Source of the DNA: Melastoma dodecandrum
Taxonomy: Eukaryota; Streptophyta; Magnoliopsida; Myrtales; Melastomataceae
Assembly: GCA_029817715.1 (NCBI GenBank)
Contig: JARUPY010000397.1
Span: 2,108,001 to 2,172,000 of the forward strand
Direction: 5' to 3'
DNA length: 64,000 nucleotides
Shown here: in pieces, positions 22,101 through 33,300 of the stretch
How the letters are laid out: every line of letters starts with the position of its first letter
Position numbering within the stretch: the stretch's first letter is position 1
Notes under the pieces: model-generated
The model's database searches: none
What the model was told of the DNA's origin: nothing
The model's input: only the letters and a program-made list of their open reading frames with translations
Position numbers and translations under genes: made by a program

Positions 22101-23289
22101 AAAAGGAAAAGGAGAAGAGCAAATTGCAGTCGTCCTTGATGGGGACTAGCGGGTGGCGGGGCTATGATTTCCCGATGAGATTGTTGGAAGGCCGGTTGCC
22201 CGCCGTTCTTGTTCTCCTATGTATATATATATATTACTTTCCCGTCCGTGATGTTGGGGAACTGAGTTGGTACTTAACGTGCGTGTGACGGTGTGAGGCG
22301 CACTTAATCCTTGAGGGATCCACGCAGCGCGGATGAATCGAGCTAAAACAATTCCACCGTGCTAGAGAATTGATTTGAAGACGAAATTACTAAAAATGTG
22401 AAATCGTTTTATGAACGGCGACTAAAAAAAGAAACAACATTGTTAAAAACTAATTTATAAAGGCATCACTAATAATGTTAGCGTTAAGATAACTCAAGCG
22501 TAATTACATGCGATTAAAACTCGGTTATCAATGGTGAAAAGAAATGTTCATTATAAACTAAGGCCAGTCGGTTTTGCGTAACATTTCCAAAGTAATCCAA
22601 AATTTTATCATTAAAACAAAATGAATTACTCGAATACCTGTAATGAGGCTATCCGCAATTTGGGGATCTACAGCCATCAAGTAAGTGAGGCGAAAGGAGC
22701 ACCGAGCGACACGACTCTCAAGCGACGAAGGGTAACCATGCGACGAGCAGCCCAAAGGACGATTACAATCTGACAGCTCAGGTCTGATAACTTGCACACC
22801 AAGAGACGCGCCTGTATAAGCCCTTGCATTGTAAAAGTTACGGCATATTATTAAGACTTTTAAATCCATATTAGACTTTTGTCTCTCTATCCGAAGAAGT
22901 GGATTCTCTTTCAAACCTCTTTCTTCATTTGGTAGATTCCAAGTGCAGATTGAGTAGAGTGTATCAACCGGTGGTGGTGTGCCTGTATCCTCCGTGTTGT
23001 TCATCGCCCTCGTTCTTGTTCACGATGGTATGTCTATATCCATGTGTCAGGCGAGTTCTATCCGAGTCTTCTTTCACGGTGGTGTATCTGTATCCGTAGA
23101 GGTCGATCTCGACCTATACTTTATACCCATCCATTCGGTCATCCCGTTTCATTATCTACCCTTTCCGACCATTCTCACATCACTCCATTTCGCCTTTTTA
23201 GTGACGTTCCCCATCGTTTCTGTATTGGAATCATTTATTTCTTACCGACCCCGCATAAGAAAGGTTAGCTCCGGCTGCAATCTTGTTGT
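19115..23289. other. 4.2 kb without recognisable genes
   Basis: The first 400 bp are duplicated 3' flank of the small-protein family. From about 20,400 to 21,700 the text looks like non-coding retroelement sequence, but no LTR pair, primer site or pol fragment could be found. ORFs at 21736-21927 and 22558-23004 have no family resemblance. A short TA-rich microsatellite lies near 22,220. Confidence 0.35.
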
Positions 23290-24000
23290 AGTTTCTTGAG
23301 AGCAGCAGATGGTGGTGAAGTGACTGAACCCGAGCAGGACTTTGAGTTGTTGAAGGCCTATCACGATAGCAGCTCCTGCCATGAACCCAACTATTTCGGC
23401 ATGTGAAAGGAAATCCAACAGAAACCTGAGCATAAACAGCCCGAAAATGGCTTGAAATTTTCCTGCAAAGAAAGCAGCTGTAAAGACGAGTTTCCTGTGA
23501 GATCCGGGATCAGTTGCACGATCTACAATTCGCTCCATCATGGAAGCAAACAGCAGCGACACGACAGCCACAGGGCTGATAGCGATCTCCCTCGAACTGC
23601 CCATCAGGGAACAGATGAGCGGCGGCACCACGTTCATATCTGCATTGCTGAAGCACATAACCCATTATCAGTACAAGGGCAGCAAAAAAAGTGCACTCAA
23701 GAAGATCGGTCTCACGCAGGACGTACTCTGGATCCAGTTTCGCCAGGTTAGCATACCCGATTCTGCAACAAAGATATAACCACGGATCATGACGGGATAT
23801 CCAATCGCCATCCAGGCTGATGGAAACAGAATCCTCAGAATTTCCCCGTCACACCCGAGGAATGCAGAGGATGGTGAGGGTCAACCCCGCCATCAGGTCC
23901 CTCTTGAACTTCCCGACTTCGTAGCTCCTCATCCATTCGACGCCCAGACATATGCCCCCAGCCAGAGAATAAGCCCGGCTCGTTACGGGAGTCTTCTCCT
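23290..24000 (-). pseudogene. Sulfate transporter (SULTR/SLC26-type) pseudogene, N-terminal half only
   Basis: On the minus strand, KFKRDLMAGLTLTILCIP (about 23915-23862) matches the first membrane segment of plant sulfate transporters. After a frame change come YANLAKLDPEY and then VVPPLICSLMGSSREIAI, SPVAVVSLL, KLVFTAAFFAGKFQAIFGL and FLSHAEIVGFMAGAAIVIG with LQQLK, GFSHFTT. Similarity stops near 23290, so the later membrane segments and the STAS domain are missing. Frameshifts between about 23,650 and 23,860 break the frame. It would originally have been a plasma or plastid membrane proton/sulfate symporter. Confidence 0.8.
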
Positions 24001-24564
24001 CTGACTTCGTCAGTGCGTCCCCTCGATTTGCTCCTGGCAAAGGCAAAAGGATTTGTTCCCCGGACGCTCCGAGGTTCGGCAGGGCCGAAAACCCACCGCG
24101 ATCTCTCCAAGAGAAGGGAATTTCCCGGCGTCATCTGCTCGAGGATGAGGATGAGGTTCGGACAATGAAAATCATCCTTTGTCCGGAAACGAAACTAACA
24201 GCTCCACCAATCGACCTCGTCCTAAAATGCCTTGCCCCCACATTCTCGCTCATGCATCTACATTAATACACACACATATATATATACGTTGAAAAGATAA
24301 CAGCATTGATTACATGGAAAGGACAAAAAAGAAAAAGGTGTTGATCATCGCCCTCAATCTCTCTCACGACACAATATCAATCTACTGTTGTGGGCAAAAG
24401 AGAAGACCCACCAAGAGTCAGAGCTGAAATGGCGACCCCCTCCAATCATTGTTCTTAAATGGCTAGTTATTACACTCGAGGGAATATTTGCTCCTATCAA
24501 GCAAGATCACTTCAAGTTGGGGGGCCATGGACTTTGAGTTTCTTAAACTAAGCATAATAAACTA
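24001..24564. other. Intergenic, nothing seen
   Basis: Non-coding, with a CA/TA microsatellite at about 24268-24288. Confidence 0.4.
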
Positions 24565-25306
24565 AGCAAAGTAGAACGAGGCTAAGACTCCTGCAAAGAA
24601 GATGCGGAGGCAGTGTTCGTCGAATAAGATCCCGAGAAGGATGGGGAGACCATGGCCGGGGGCAAGGATGGAGTTGCCGGGCAGATAATATTACTAAAGT
24701 TCCTTCAATTACATGACTGTTAAATTAGAAAGAGCAACCATGGATGCAACGAATGTATGTTTTTACCGTCGCAAATGCTGTTGTCGAAGATGGCGGCACT
24801 GCAGAGTCTAGGAGCTGAGCAGCCCTCGTCATGTTGGACGACAACCCAATTTCACTGGCCGTCTTGACGGACTCACAGATGCAAAGCGGGCTAACAGTGA
24901 GAACCGAGTCGAATGCTGTGCAGCAAGATGCTATGAGCATGCTTTCGGTAGGCTGATCCAAGTTGAGGAAATCCATGCAATCCATCACGTTGGACATGAT
25001 TTCCGCACAAGGGCAGCAGCTGGCACAGGCGCCATCGCAGAGCTCATGGACGAGAACAGCCAAGCTCATTCGTTCTCAGCACTGGACGACGCTGCCAACA
25101 GCATCAACACAAGCAACCAACCATCTTCGCCATTGTTGACTGTAATCCAGCACAGCTTATAAAGCGCCATCGCAGAGCTCATGGACGAGAACAGCCAAGC
25201 TCGTTCATTCTCAGCACTGGATGACGCTGCCAACAGCATCATCAACACAAGCAACCAAATCATCTTCACCATTGTTGGCTGTAATCCAGCACAGCTTATA
25301 AACAAC
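24565..25306 (-). pseudogene. Lipid-transfer-protein (LTPG-like) gene, probably broken
   Basis: The minus strand encodes a signal-like start (MVKMIWLLVLMMLLAASSSA) and then an eight-cysteine-type core: CAEIMSNVMDCMDFL, ASCCTAFDSVL, LCICESVKTASEIGL, NMTRAAQLL. An intron donor follows at about 24,770, and a Ser/Pro-rich exon (about 24,680-24,575) looks like the C-terminal anchor region of LTPG proteins. Problems: a 135-bp tandem duplication inserts a second signal region, the inner copy has CGA changed to TGA and a 1-bp loss, a further frame change is needed before CAEIM, and the final Cys of the motif (normally LPxxC) is absent. A living allele elsewhere would be a cell-wall lipid-binding protein. 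Confidence 0.55.
25029..25303. repeat. 135-bp tandem duplication over the LTP signal region
   Basis: Units 25029-25163 and 25164-about 25303 both run from GCGCCATCGCAGAGC to CACAGCTTATAAA. They differ at about ten positions plus small indels. Confidence 0.92.
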
Positions 25307-25761
25307 AAAAGTATATGCGGTGAGAGACATCCTGTTTTTATAGTGCGGAGAGGACAAGATTTTTACAGATGTTTGAAATGGATTAGGCTGTTCAGATTTT
25401 TTTTTTTTTTTTTTGATAAGTAGGCTGTTCAGATTTGATTATCCTTAATGAGGATTCTGTCAAACAGATTCCCGAAAATTTTGATATATCTGAGTTTTGT
25501 TGTCTCTGCTTCTCAGCACTAACCCACATCAGATCTAACACCGGCGCGAAACAGGGTCGATATATGATTAACCTTACATATGTTCACATCTGAGTATTAC
25601 ATGAATACAAAAAGAGACTGGATACTCTACTCGAGTACGGAATCCTCATCCATAGTGTTTGGCCAGACAAGGAAATACTACTTGAGTCATAGGAGCTATA
25701 ACTCACCTGCAGTCTCGAAAATCGTCAGGAGGTTATACTTGCAGTGCTGTTGGCCAGAATC
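25304..25761. other. 3' flank of the SEC14 gene
   Basis: No gene seen. A T17 tract lies at about 25399-25415. Part should be the 3' UTR of the minus-strand SEC14 gene. Confidence 0.4.
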
Positions 25762-27249
25762 CTACATCATCTTGTCATGGCCGTTGTTGCTTAAGTTTCT
25801 GGGTGGTTCTTCAGCCGAGGTGAGGCCTTCTACGTGCTCTGTCTCAGAAGAGACCAGGTCTTCCTTCTGCTCGCTGTCTGATGAATCGGAACCGGACAAA
25901 GCGACAGAATCCAGTGAAGCCGTTACAGCGGACACTGCTTGCGGTAGGGTATTCGCTCTCTCCCAAAAAGAGGAAACCTTCTCGTCGTCCTCTTTCATCC
26001 TCTCGGCGTACTTGGTAATCTCGAATCCAGCAGCCATGCCCTTTCCACCGAATGCGGGTTCTAGCTGGTCTATGTCAAACAGGTCCTCCATTATCTTCTG
26101 AGAGGCGAGATCATCCGAGTAAACAAACTTCACTTTGTTGTAAGTTTTAGGCTCTAGAAACGGCTTTACCACCTGCAAAATGCTTACTCGTGAGAGATCC
26201 CAGCTAAAGCTGAATCAGATCGATGGATGGTAAGCAAAAGAGTGAGGGTCTAGTGAGCGTACCGTAAAGAATGGCTCAAAGAACTTGGGAGGGTTATAAA
26301 GAATAGCAACACCAAGGCGTTCAGGGTAGTGATCTTGTAGGACATGAGCTGTCTCCTTTGTCAACTTCACTGAGATGTGTGTCAAATTGAAACCCTCGAA
26401 ATCGATCAACCACACCATCTGCTCCTGATCTGGTGGTAGATTCAAAATAGCATTCTCCATGCAATAAACCAAGTAGTTTATCTGGCCTTTAGTCGACTTT
26501 GTATTCTGTACAAACATTTGCAAGTAATCAACATAACAGCACGAACTATACCGGAATCATGCCTTCCATAAAATGATGACAGCACGGAAACAATGGATGC
26601 ATAACCTGGCGACTGGGTCTCATGACTAGAACAGTCCTTCCGTGCTTGTCAATATAATCCGTTCTATAGATTTTTCCTGTCTCAGCTTCATGAGCAACAT
26701 CTTCCTGTCGAAGTTACATAATCCAGTTCAGAAGCTTATGTGAATATTTCATATCGGGATAAGACCAAAATAAGTTAAACGCCGAATTTTGATCAACCTT
26801 TTCACTGAGATATGATTCTGCTACTGACGCTCGAGTACAGACGCAAACATAATACAGAAACAGAGATTAGAGAGACGAGCGATGCGACAACACTAACCCA
26901 TCGGATCTCTTCCGGCTTGTAGTGTGACCTCCATTTCAATGTCTCCTTCAGCATTTTACTGGCCTTCTTCACGTTCCAATTTCGTGCTCTCAAGTATCTC
27001 AAAACAGATGCATCAGACGAGAAGGCGATCATCTTCTCAGGAAAATCCCCAACCGACCTCCTCACTTCGTTAATCTGGTAAAACAAACCGTGGCGTAAGA
27101 AGGTTTCCGCAGCGATCAAAATTCTCCAATAAGTCCACGCATCTAAGCAGAGAGGAAGTTGGCATCCTAGGAACCTTTGCTTGCTGTTCTTCCACCGTCA
27201 ACACTTTCTCTCCTCCCTTGGATGAGGATTTCTTTTGCTCGCCACTCAT
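25762..27249 (-). CDS. SEC14/CRAL-TRIO domain lipid-transfer protein (334 aa)
   Basis: Five exons, all in phase 0 with GT-AG borders: 27249-27175, 27074-26898, 26704-26606, 26505-26263 and 26172-25762. The protein starts MSGEQKKSSSKGGE. A CRAL-TRIO N-lobe follows (SVLRYLRARNWNVKKASKML, about residues 45-75), then the SEC14 lipid-binding lobe at about 95-245 (GRTVLVMRP, WLIDFEGFNLTHISV, YPERLGVAILYNPPKFF, VKFVYSDDLASQKI). The C-terminus is acidic and Ser-rich and ends GHDKMM. It resembles the plant proteins annotated as random slug protein 5-like: single SEC14 domain, no GOLD or nodulin tail. It likely moves or presents phosphoinositides at membranes. Confidence 0.92.
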
Positions 27250-30200
27250 CGTGCGTCCCAAGTTCCCTCGTAAATCAACCCTAGTTACACATCCGTAATC
27301 AGTTTTTTTTTTTTAATAAGAACTCGCCGCAGTCATTTTTTTTTTAAAGTGTCATCTCTGATTGCTTCCTACTCAGCAATGGCATCACAGTCAATAGAAA
27401 ATAAGTGACCCAAACGAGCGCGAGAAGCAAGGATTAGAGGTTCATTGGCTCGGGAAAATCAGAAGTACAGCGCAATCGGGGCACACCAAAGAGACATTAA
27501 CAGAACTCAGGAGATGCTCTACTCCCAGACCCAGGTCCTGGGCCGTCCGAGACTGACCAGATCGCCATTATTGGAAGAGAGAACAAGTCGCAGGCAGAAA
27601 TAATCATCACCCAACATGCCAAAAAAAAAAACGAAAAATCATTTGGTACAGGGGAATAACCCTCGGACAGCAACAACAGTACCCCCCTAATGGAATTCAG
27701 GCCAGATTGACAGGAATCCCCAACCCAAAGAACAGAAAACGACCCAGTCGGAAGAAGAAGAAGAAGAAGAAGTAAAAGAGAGATCTTTACAGTTGGGAAT
27801 TCCGGAGGAGGAGGACGACGATTGGGTAGGAGGAACGACAGGGTAGTGTCGGGATTGTGTTGTGGTCGGAGTACGGCACCAAGTCAAATAAGAAAAAAGC
27901 TTGTCCGTTGATTTGCATAATTTAATCAGCTGGATTACTATTCAATCCGCATGCCCATGATTGTAAGGAGAAACATGCTCAAAGTAAAAAAAAAAAACAT
28001 TTGAAGTTTAAAAAAAAACATTTGAAGTTTTAAAAATACTTAATATTTTTAAAATATGTCGTTTAAATAATTAAAAAAAAGACTAATTTTTAAAATTTAA
28101 AATTATTTTTCATTATCTTTTTTTAAAATAGAGTGGAGGGGTGGAAAAAGGAGACGAGGGGAGAGGGAAGTGCGGAGCTGGGGGTGAGGCAGGGAGTAAA
28201 TAGGAGGGAGAGGAGCCTGGGCGGGGGAGGATTGGGAAAAAAAGGACAAACGAGGAAAGGGCGAGGAGCTGAGGGGGGAGAGAGGTAAAAAAAAATTTAA
28301 TGGACGGAAAGACGGGTTTTTTTCTTTTGACGAATTTTTAAATTTTATTTTAAAGATGATAATTTATTAAAATTTTTGTTATTATTTTTTTTAAAATTAA
28401 CACGGTACAAAACTAAGGCGGCAGCAACACGCGTCCCTTGTGTTTTGTGTTTAGTTGAGGAAGAAGGGGTTGGGTTAGGTTAGGTTGGGTTAGGTTTGGG
28501 TTTTTTCTTTTTTTTATTTTTTTTGGGTGTAATTGGTTTGATTTGGGTTAGGTTGTGGATTTTGTACGTATTAGGTTTAAATAAATAAAAAAAAACCCCT
28601 TCTTTTCTCTGTTGGGGGTAACCCCCGGGGTCTTGACATTTCACCGACGCCAATTAATTTGGATCAGAACTCTGTAGAAATAAAAATGGCCGGTTTGTAT
28701 TTGGGAAGAATGAAATTTTGTACTTTTAATTATAAAAAAATAATTAAGAAAGAATTTTAAAACTGGAAGAGCGACTTTACTTTGTTCACGAAAAGATATC
28801 ACTGCGACGACTTCAAACGGTTGATAAATAATAAAACTGACTATTTTGAAACAATATTCCACTAATCTTAGAATTTTAAATCATAAATGATTTTTAAAAC
28901 TAACTCTTACCTTACTTTCCATTTGAAGGAGAGGCACAAAAAAAAAAAAAAAAATTGGCTTCTCAAAAGACGACCGTCCCACGTGATCCTTCCCCCCGCT
29001 TAAATGATCCCTTTTGTTTTTGTACTATTTATATTGCACCCTACAAGCCCGCAGGCCCACTTTCAACCATTACAAAAATAATGCAACCTCTTCCCCCCAC
29101 TCCCCCCACCCCACCCCATACTTCTCTTTATTTGTTTCTTTCCCCTGCCTTACTGCAATTTATACAACGATATCTCTAAAACAATGTACAATTGAAAAAA
29201 AAAAAAAAAAAAAGATCACGTTAGCATTATTTAGACTTCATTTGACTGACCAGAGGAGATCCGCATAAAAAGGATCAGGATTCCTTTCCCCACAACCACC
29301 CGATTGCCATTTGGTAAATCTCGCTCTCAAAGTATGTTGTTCCTGCAACGATGCCATCTGCTGCACATTAGTTTCAGGCATCCAGCCGCATGGTTGCTTA
29401 ACCAGGATTTATCAATTGACACCCACGACAAAACACCTCAAAGGATGTCTGTAAATACTCAAAATTATATGTCTTACCCATACATCAGGCTTCACACATC
29501 TCACCAACTCCTCCTTTTCATCGCGATCCCACGGCACAGACAGCTGCTTTTACACTACATCTATCTCCCACCGTAACCGTCAATCCCCTTGGGGGCAGAA
29601 ACTCGTGCTTCCCCTGTTTGGACAACGCCTCCCTTCTCTCAGAAATCACCTTCACATGATTAAAAACTAAGTCAGGAAGGAACACAGACAAATGATGAAG
29701 TAAAAAGTTTGTTGACCAACCACCATAGGCCATAATCCGAGTAACTATAACAAAATTTACCAGTGAAGCATGAATACCATAGCCAGAGAAGCCGTCTCAA
29801 ACCCAGCTGGAATAGTAATATCCTCTTCCACTTCACAACCCTCAAAGGGCTCCAGATCGATCCTATCCAGTGCCAACTCTAGAAATTCAGTAATATTGGG
29901 TCAACAAATTACGTGGCACATCATCCGATTAAACACCTTCTGGATGTATCTTAAGCATTGACATAGGGTTACAGCACAATGGCAGCTAATTTTTAAAACT
30001 GCTCAGACTTCAGCCCTCAGCCGGCCTATATGGGCTTTTCCCTTCTGTTTAAACCTCATCATTGAAAACGGGAGCTGTGCCATACTGAGCAACTAGCAGA
30101 ACAACTTCTCACTGCAAATGAAGCAAATCAGAAGACTAAAGTAAAACCCAGAAGAAGTTTTGCATGGAATAGTTCCAGATTGAAGATAGTTGAATCCCTC

Positions 30201-30321
30201 TGGAAAGAATTCACGTCTTCAACCGTGCAGCAACATATCATTGCCAGTTACTCGGAGGCATAGGAGGTCAGTAAGTAAGGCTGCATGAAACATTGAAACT
30301 CAGGATTTAGTACACTGATTC
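27250..30321. other. 3 kb intergenic region
   Basis: Holds the SEC14 promoter and leader (with a GAA repeat at about 27753-27772) and, toward 30,300, the 3' UTR of the helicase gene. Between them are AT-rich sequence, poly-A and poly-T tracts and a purine-rich block. No coding similarity seen. Confidence 0.4.
28131..28295 (+). repeat. Purine-rich tract
   Basis: About 165 bp of the + strand consist almost entirely of G and A, with only scattered T and C, without being a simple microsatellite. Confidence 0.75.
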
Positions 30322-33300
30322 TCAGTTGTCTATCTTACCCACCAGCCCAGAGTTCTGCCTTTTTGATTGCCAGGCTTCTCTGGATCTCTCGCCCATATGA
30401 TCCCCATTTTCTGCTTTTGTAGGCCGCAAGCCATTCCTGGGGACCAATGATGTGCCAAGTTTCTTGTCATCTTCCATAGGAACTGAAGACCGGGAATCCC
30501 CTTGGGCTTCTATCAATCTCTGTCTTGAACCACTAGACCTCAAACCCCTTGGAGGAAAGGAAGGTTTATTTGGCGTACTAGGAGTAGGACCCTTAAGTAC
30601 CAAGAAGTCTTTTGGAACAGATTCCATGTCCATGTAACAATTTCTGGTTTTGGCATCATTGATTAATGCAGCCCAGTCATCAGATTGAGTCAAAGCATTT
30701 GCATTGCCCATAACCTATAATAAATTAAACATAACATCAGGCCAAGCAGCAAATTAAGGGAAAAAGCATCCAAACAAACAAAAAAAAATAAGAATGAATG
30801 CTGCGATTGTACCCATAGAGCTCTCCGTGCACGAGTTAAAGCAACATTCATCCGACGTATGTCAGAAACAAAGCCCACACCATGATTTGAAGCACGGACA
30901 CATGACATAATAATTACATCACGTTCTTGGCCTTGGAAAGCATCCACAGTATTGATGTAGATATCCTTCCCTTCTTCAGAACTCAAAACACCCTCGAATT
31001 CACGCTGAAGACATTTCAATTGCAACTTGTATGGGGTAATTATCCCAACAGAAACCTTTCCCACACCCATTGACTTCAGAGTTTTCTGCAGATGCTGATA
31101 AATATTTAGACAAAAGTGTGCTTCGTGTATATTCTGATAGGAGACAGAGCCACCCCTGTGTGATTCTCGACCATGGGTAATATCAAAGAATATATAAGGT
31201 CTCAGTAAAGGATCACTGTAGTACGACTCATCCGGCAACTTAACCACACTTTCACTGTCAATAAGGCGCCCCTGGTAGAAGTACCTAGAGGGAAAATCAC
31301 GAATTTGGGGATGCATCCTATACTGCACAGACAGCAGCATAGTTGGGCACCCGGCCTGTTGGAATCTCTCAAAAAGGCTCCGGCTGTATAACAGAGTGCC
31401 TGCTGCTTTGCTGATCACTGTAGCAGGAAGTTGCTGTGGATCCCCGACAAGAACACAACGTGCAGCCCCAAGAGAAAGGGGCGGAAGAACTGCTACTTCA
31501 CTAGCCTGTGCTGCCTCATCAATGACAACCATATCAAAGCCATGACTTAGGCGAGAGAACAATTTCCGACCACTGCTTGAGACGGTTGTGAAAACAATCT
31601 CAGCCTCATTGGCATAACTAGCTTCTAGACTTGCACGAGCTTCTTCCACATTAAAGTTGCTTCCAGCGCGGAACTTCACTTCTACGATAAGGAAGCGAGA
31701 CATCTCAACAAGAACCTTATCCCTATTCTCCACTACTTGTGCAAGTTGTTTAAGCAACATGTCCCGGTTCTGGTCCCTAGCAATCAGAACATCGGGGTCC
31801 ACCCCGACAGATCCTTGAGTTCGAATAGCAGCAGCCACACTATTAAGTTTCATCTGGATTTCAGCTATTTCTTGGGAGAACTGTGCTTCATTGTTTCTTA
31901 ACCTGTGCAACCAAGCATACACATCCTCCTTCCCCATTGCAAGAAGTTGTTCGGTCCTCCTCTCAACAGAAACGGCCTGAGCAGCCCGAGTTTGTGAGTC
32001 AACTCCAACTCTAGCCACATCGGGTCGGTATATCCTCATTTCACCATCAATGAAACCACGATCAAGAACACGTGCTAAGAGCTCATCGGTGGCCGCATTA
32101 GAAGGAGCACACACCAGCATGCGCGGCTTTTGGCAAAGCTTTGGGAGTGTGCGAAATAGACTTTGATCCATACTTTGAAGAACATCATCAATCGATCCCG
32201 TAGCACAATTGTCGGAACTACCATCACTAGCTTGCTTGTAACTCTCCGGAGCCAAATTCTTTAGCAATGAATTGTAATAATGTTGGTACTGGACCAAGTG
32301 GATAACATTCAGCATCCCCCACACAGTATGTGTCTTTCCTGTTCCAGGAGGCCCTTGAACAAGAGTAAAAGGCCAAGGTTCCTGCTTCTTTGTTGTATTG
32401 CTATTTGTACCTGCAGCAGTATGCGTAGCGGCCCACTGAATTGCAGCGAGCTGTGGTCCATTAAAGGTCCTGTTCAAGTGCTCCGCAAACTTCTGTGTAA
32501 AACACTCAGGCATGGCAGGAGTCTGCTGCTCATAGTCAGGGAATTGCTCAGGACTAGGCCGCAGAATCGCACTTTGCATCTGGACATGGAAAATGAGGAA
32601 ATCAGATTATCTAATGAATAGTGCAAACAAATATTTCTTAACCTGGAAAATGAATAGGACCAACCTGTGGATTTAGACGGCGAAAAGCATGCAGTGCAAT
32701 GTACTCTCTCTGAGTGGTAGCAAGAGAACCAAGGACAGTTAAGTGCCATATTCCCCGGGGCTGAAGCTTCTTCAATATGTGATCATCATTTCCCTCGCTG
32801 AAATTGTCCATTTAACAAAAAAAGTCAATATGCAATATAAAAAGGGGACAAATGTTCAAAAGAGATTAGAGAATGCAGTAAATAGAAACCTGCCCGTGTC
32901 GAACGAATCTCCGATGTAGAAATGAAGGATTGCACCTGGGGGATCACGAGTGTCCAATGGCATGAATCTCCTGACAGTACCAGCAACCCGGCCATTTATT
33001 TCAGTCTCATCTTCATTGTCAGCAGCAAAAGAGTTGTTCCTCTTGGACCTGAATGATCCTGGTCGAGGGGTGGATAGGATTGCAACATCACCCTCCTTGA
33101 AGGTCCACTTACATTCATTTAGGGGAAGCACTGTGACGTCATACCAACCTGAGGATATATATTAAATGAGAATCAGATCCATAATAAAAGGGCATATTAC
33201 AAAAAGGAAGGTCAAACATGACATTTCTTCAGAGAAATAGAGAAGGAAATATTCGCAGCGTACAGACCAGAAGGCCCTACAACCCAGTCACTGCAATCAA

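Noticed and set aside
22558..23004. 148-codon minus-strand frame
   Set aside because: No similarity to the sulfate transporter next to it or to any family I know.
28440..28500. Interstitial telomere-like repeat (GGTTAGGTTGGGTTAGG)
   Set aside because: Units do not match the plant repeat TTTAGGG and are irregular.
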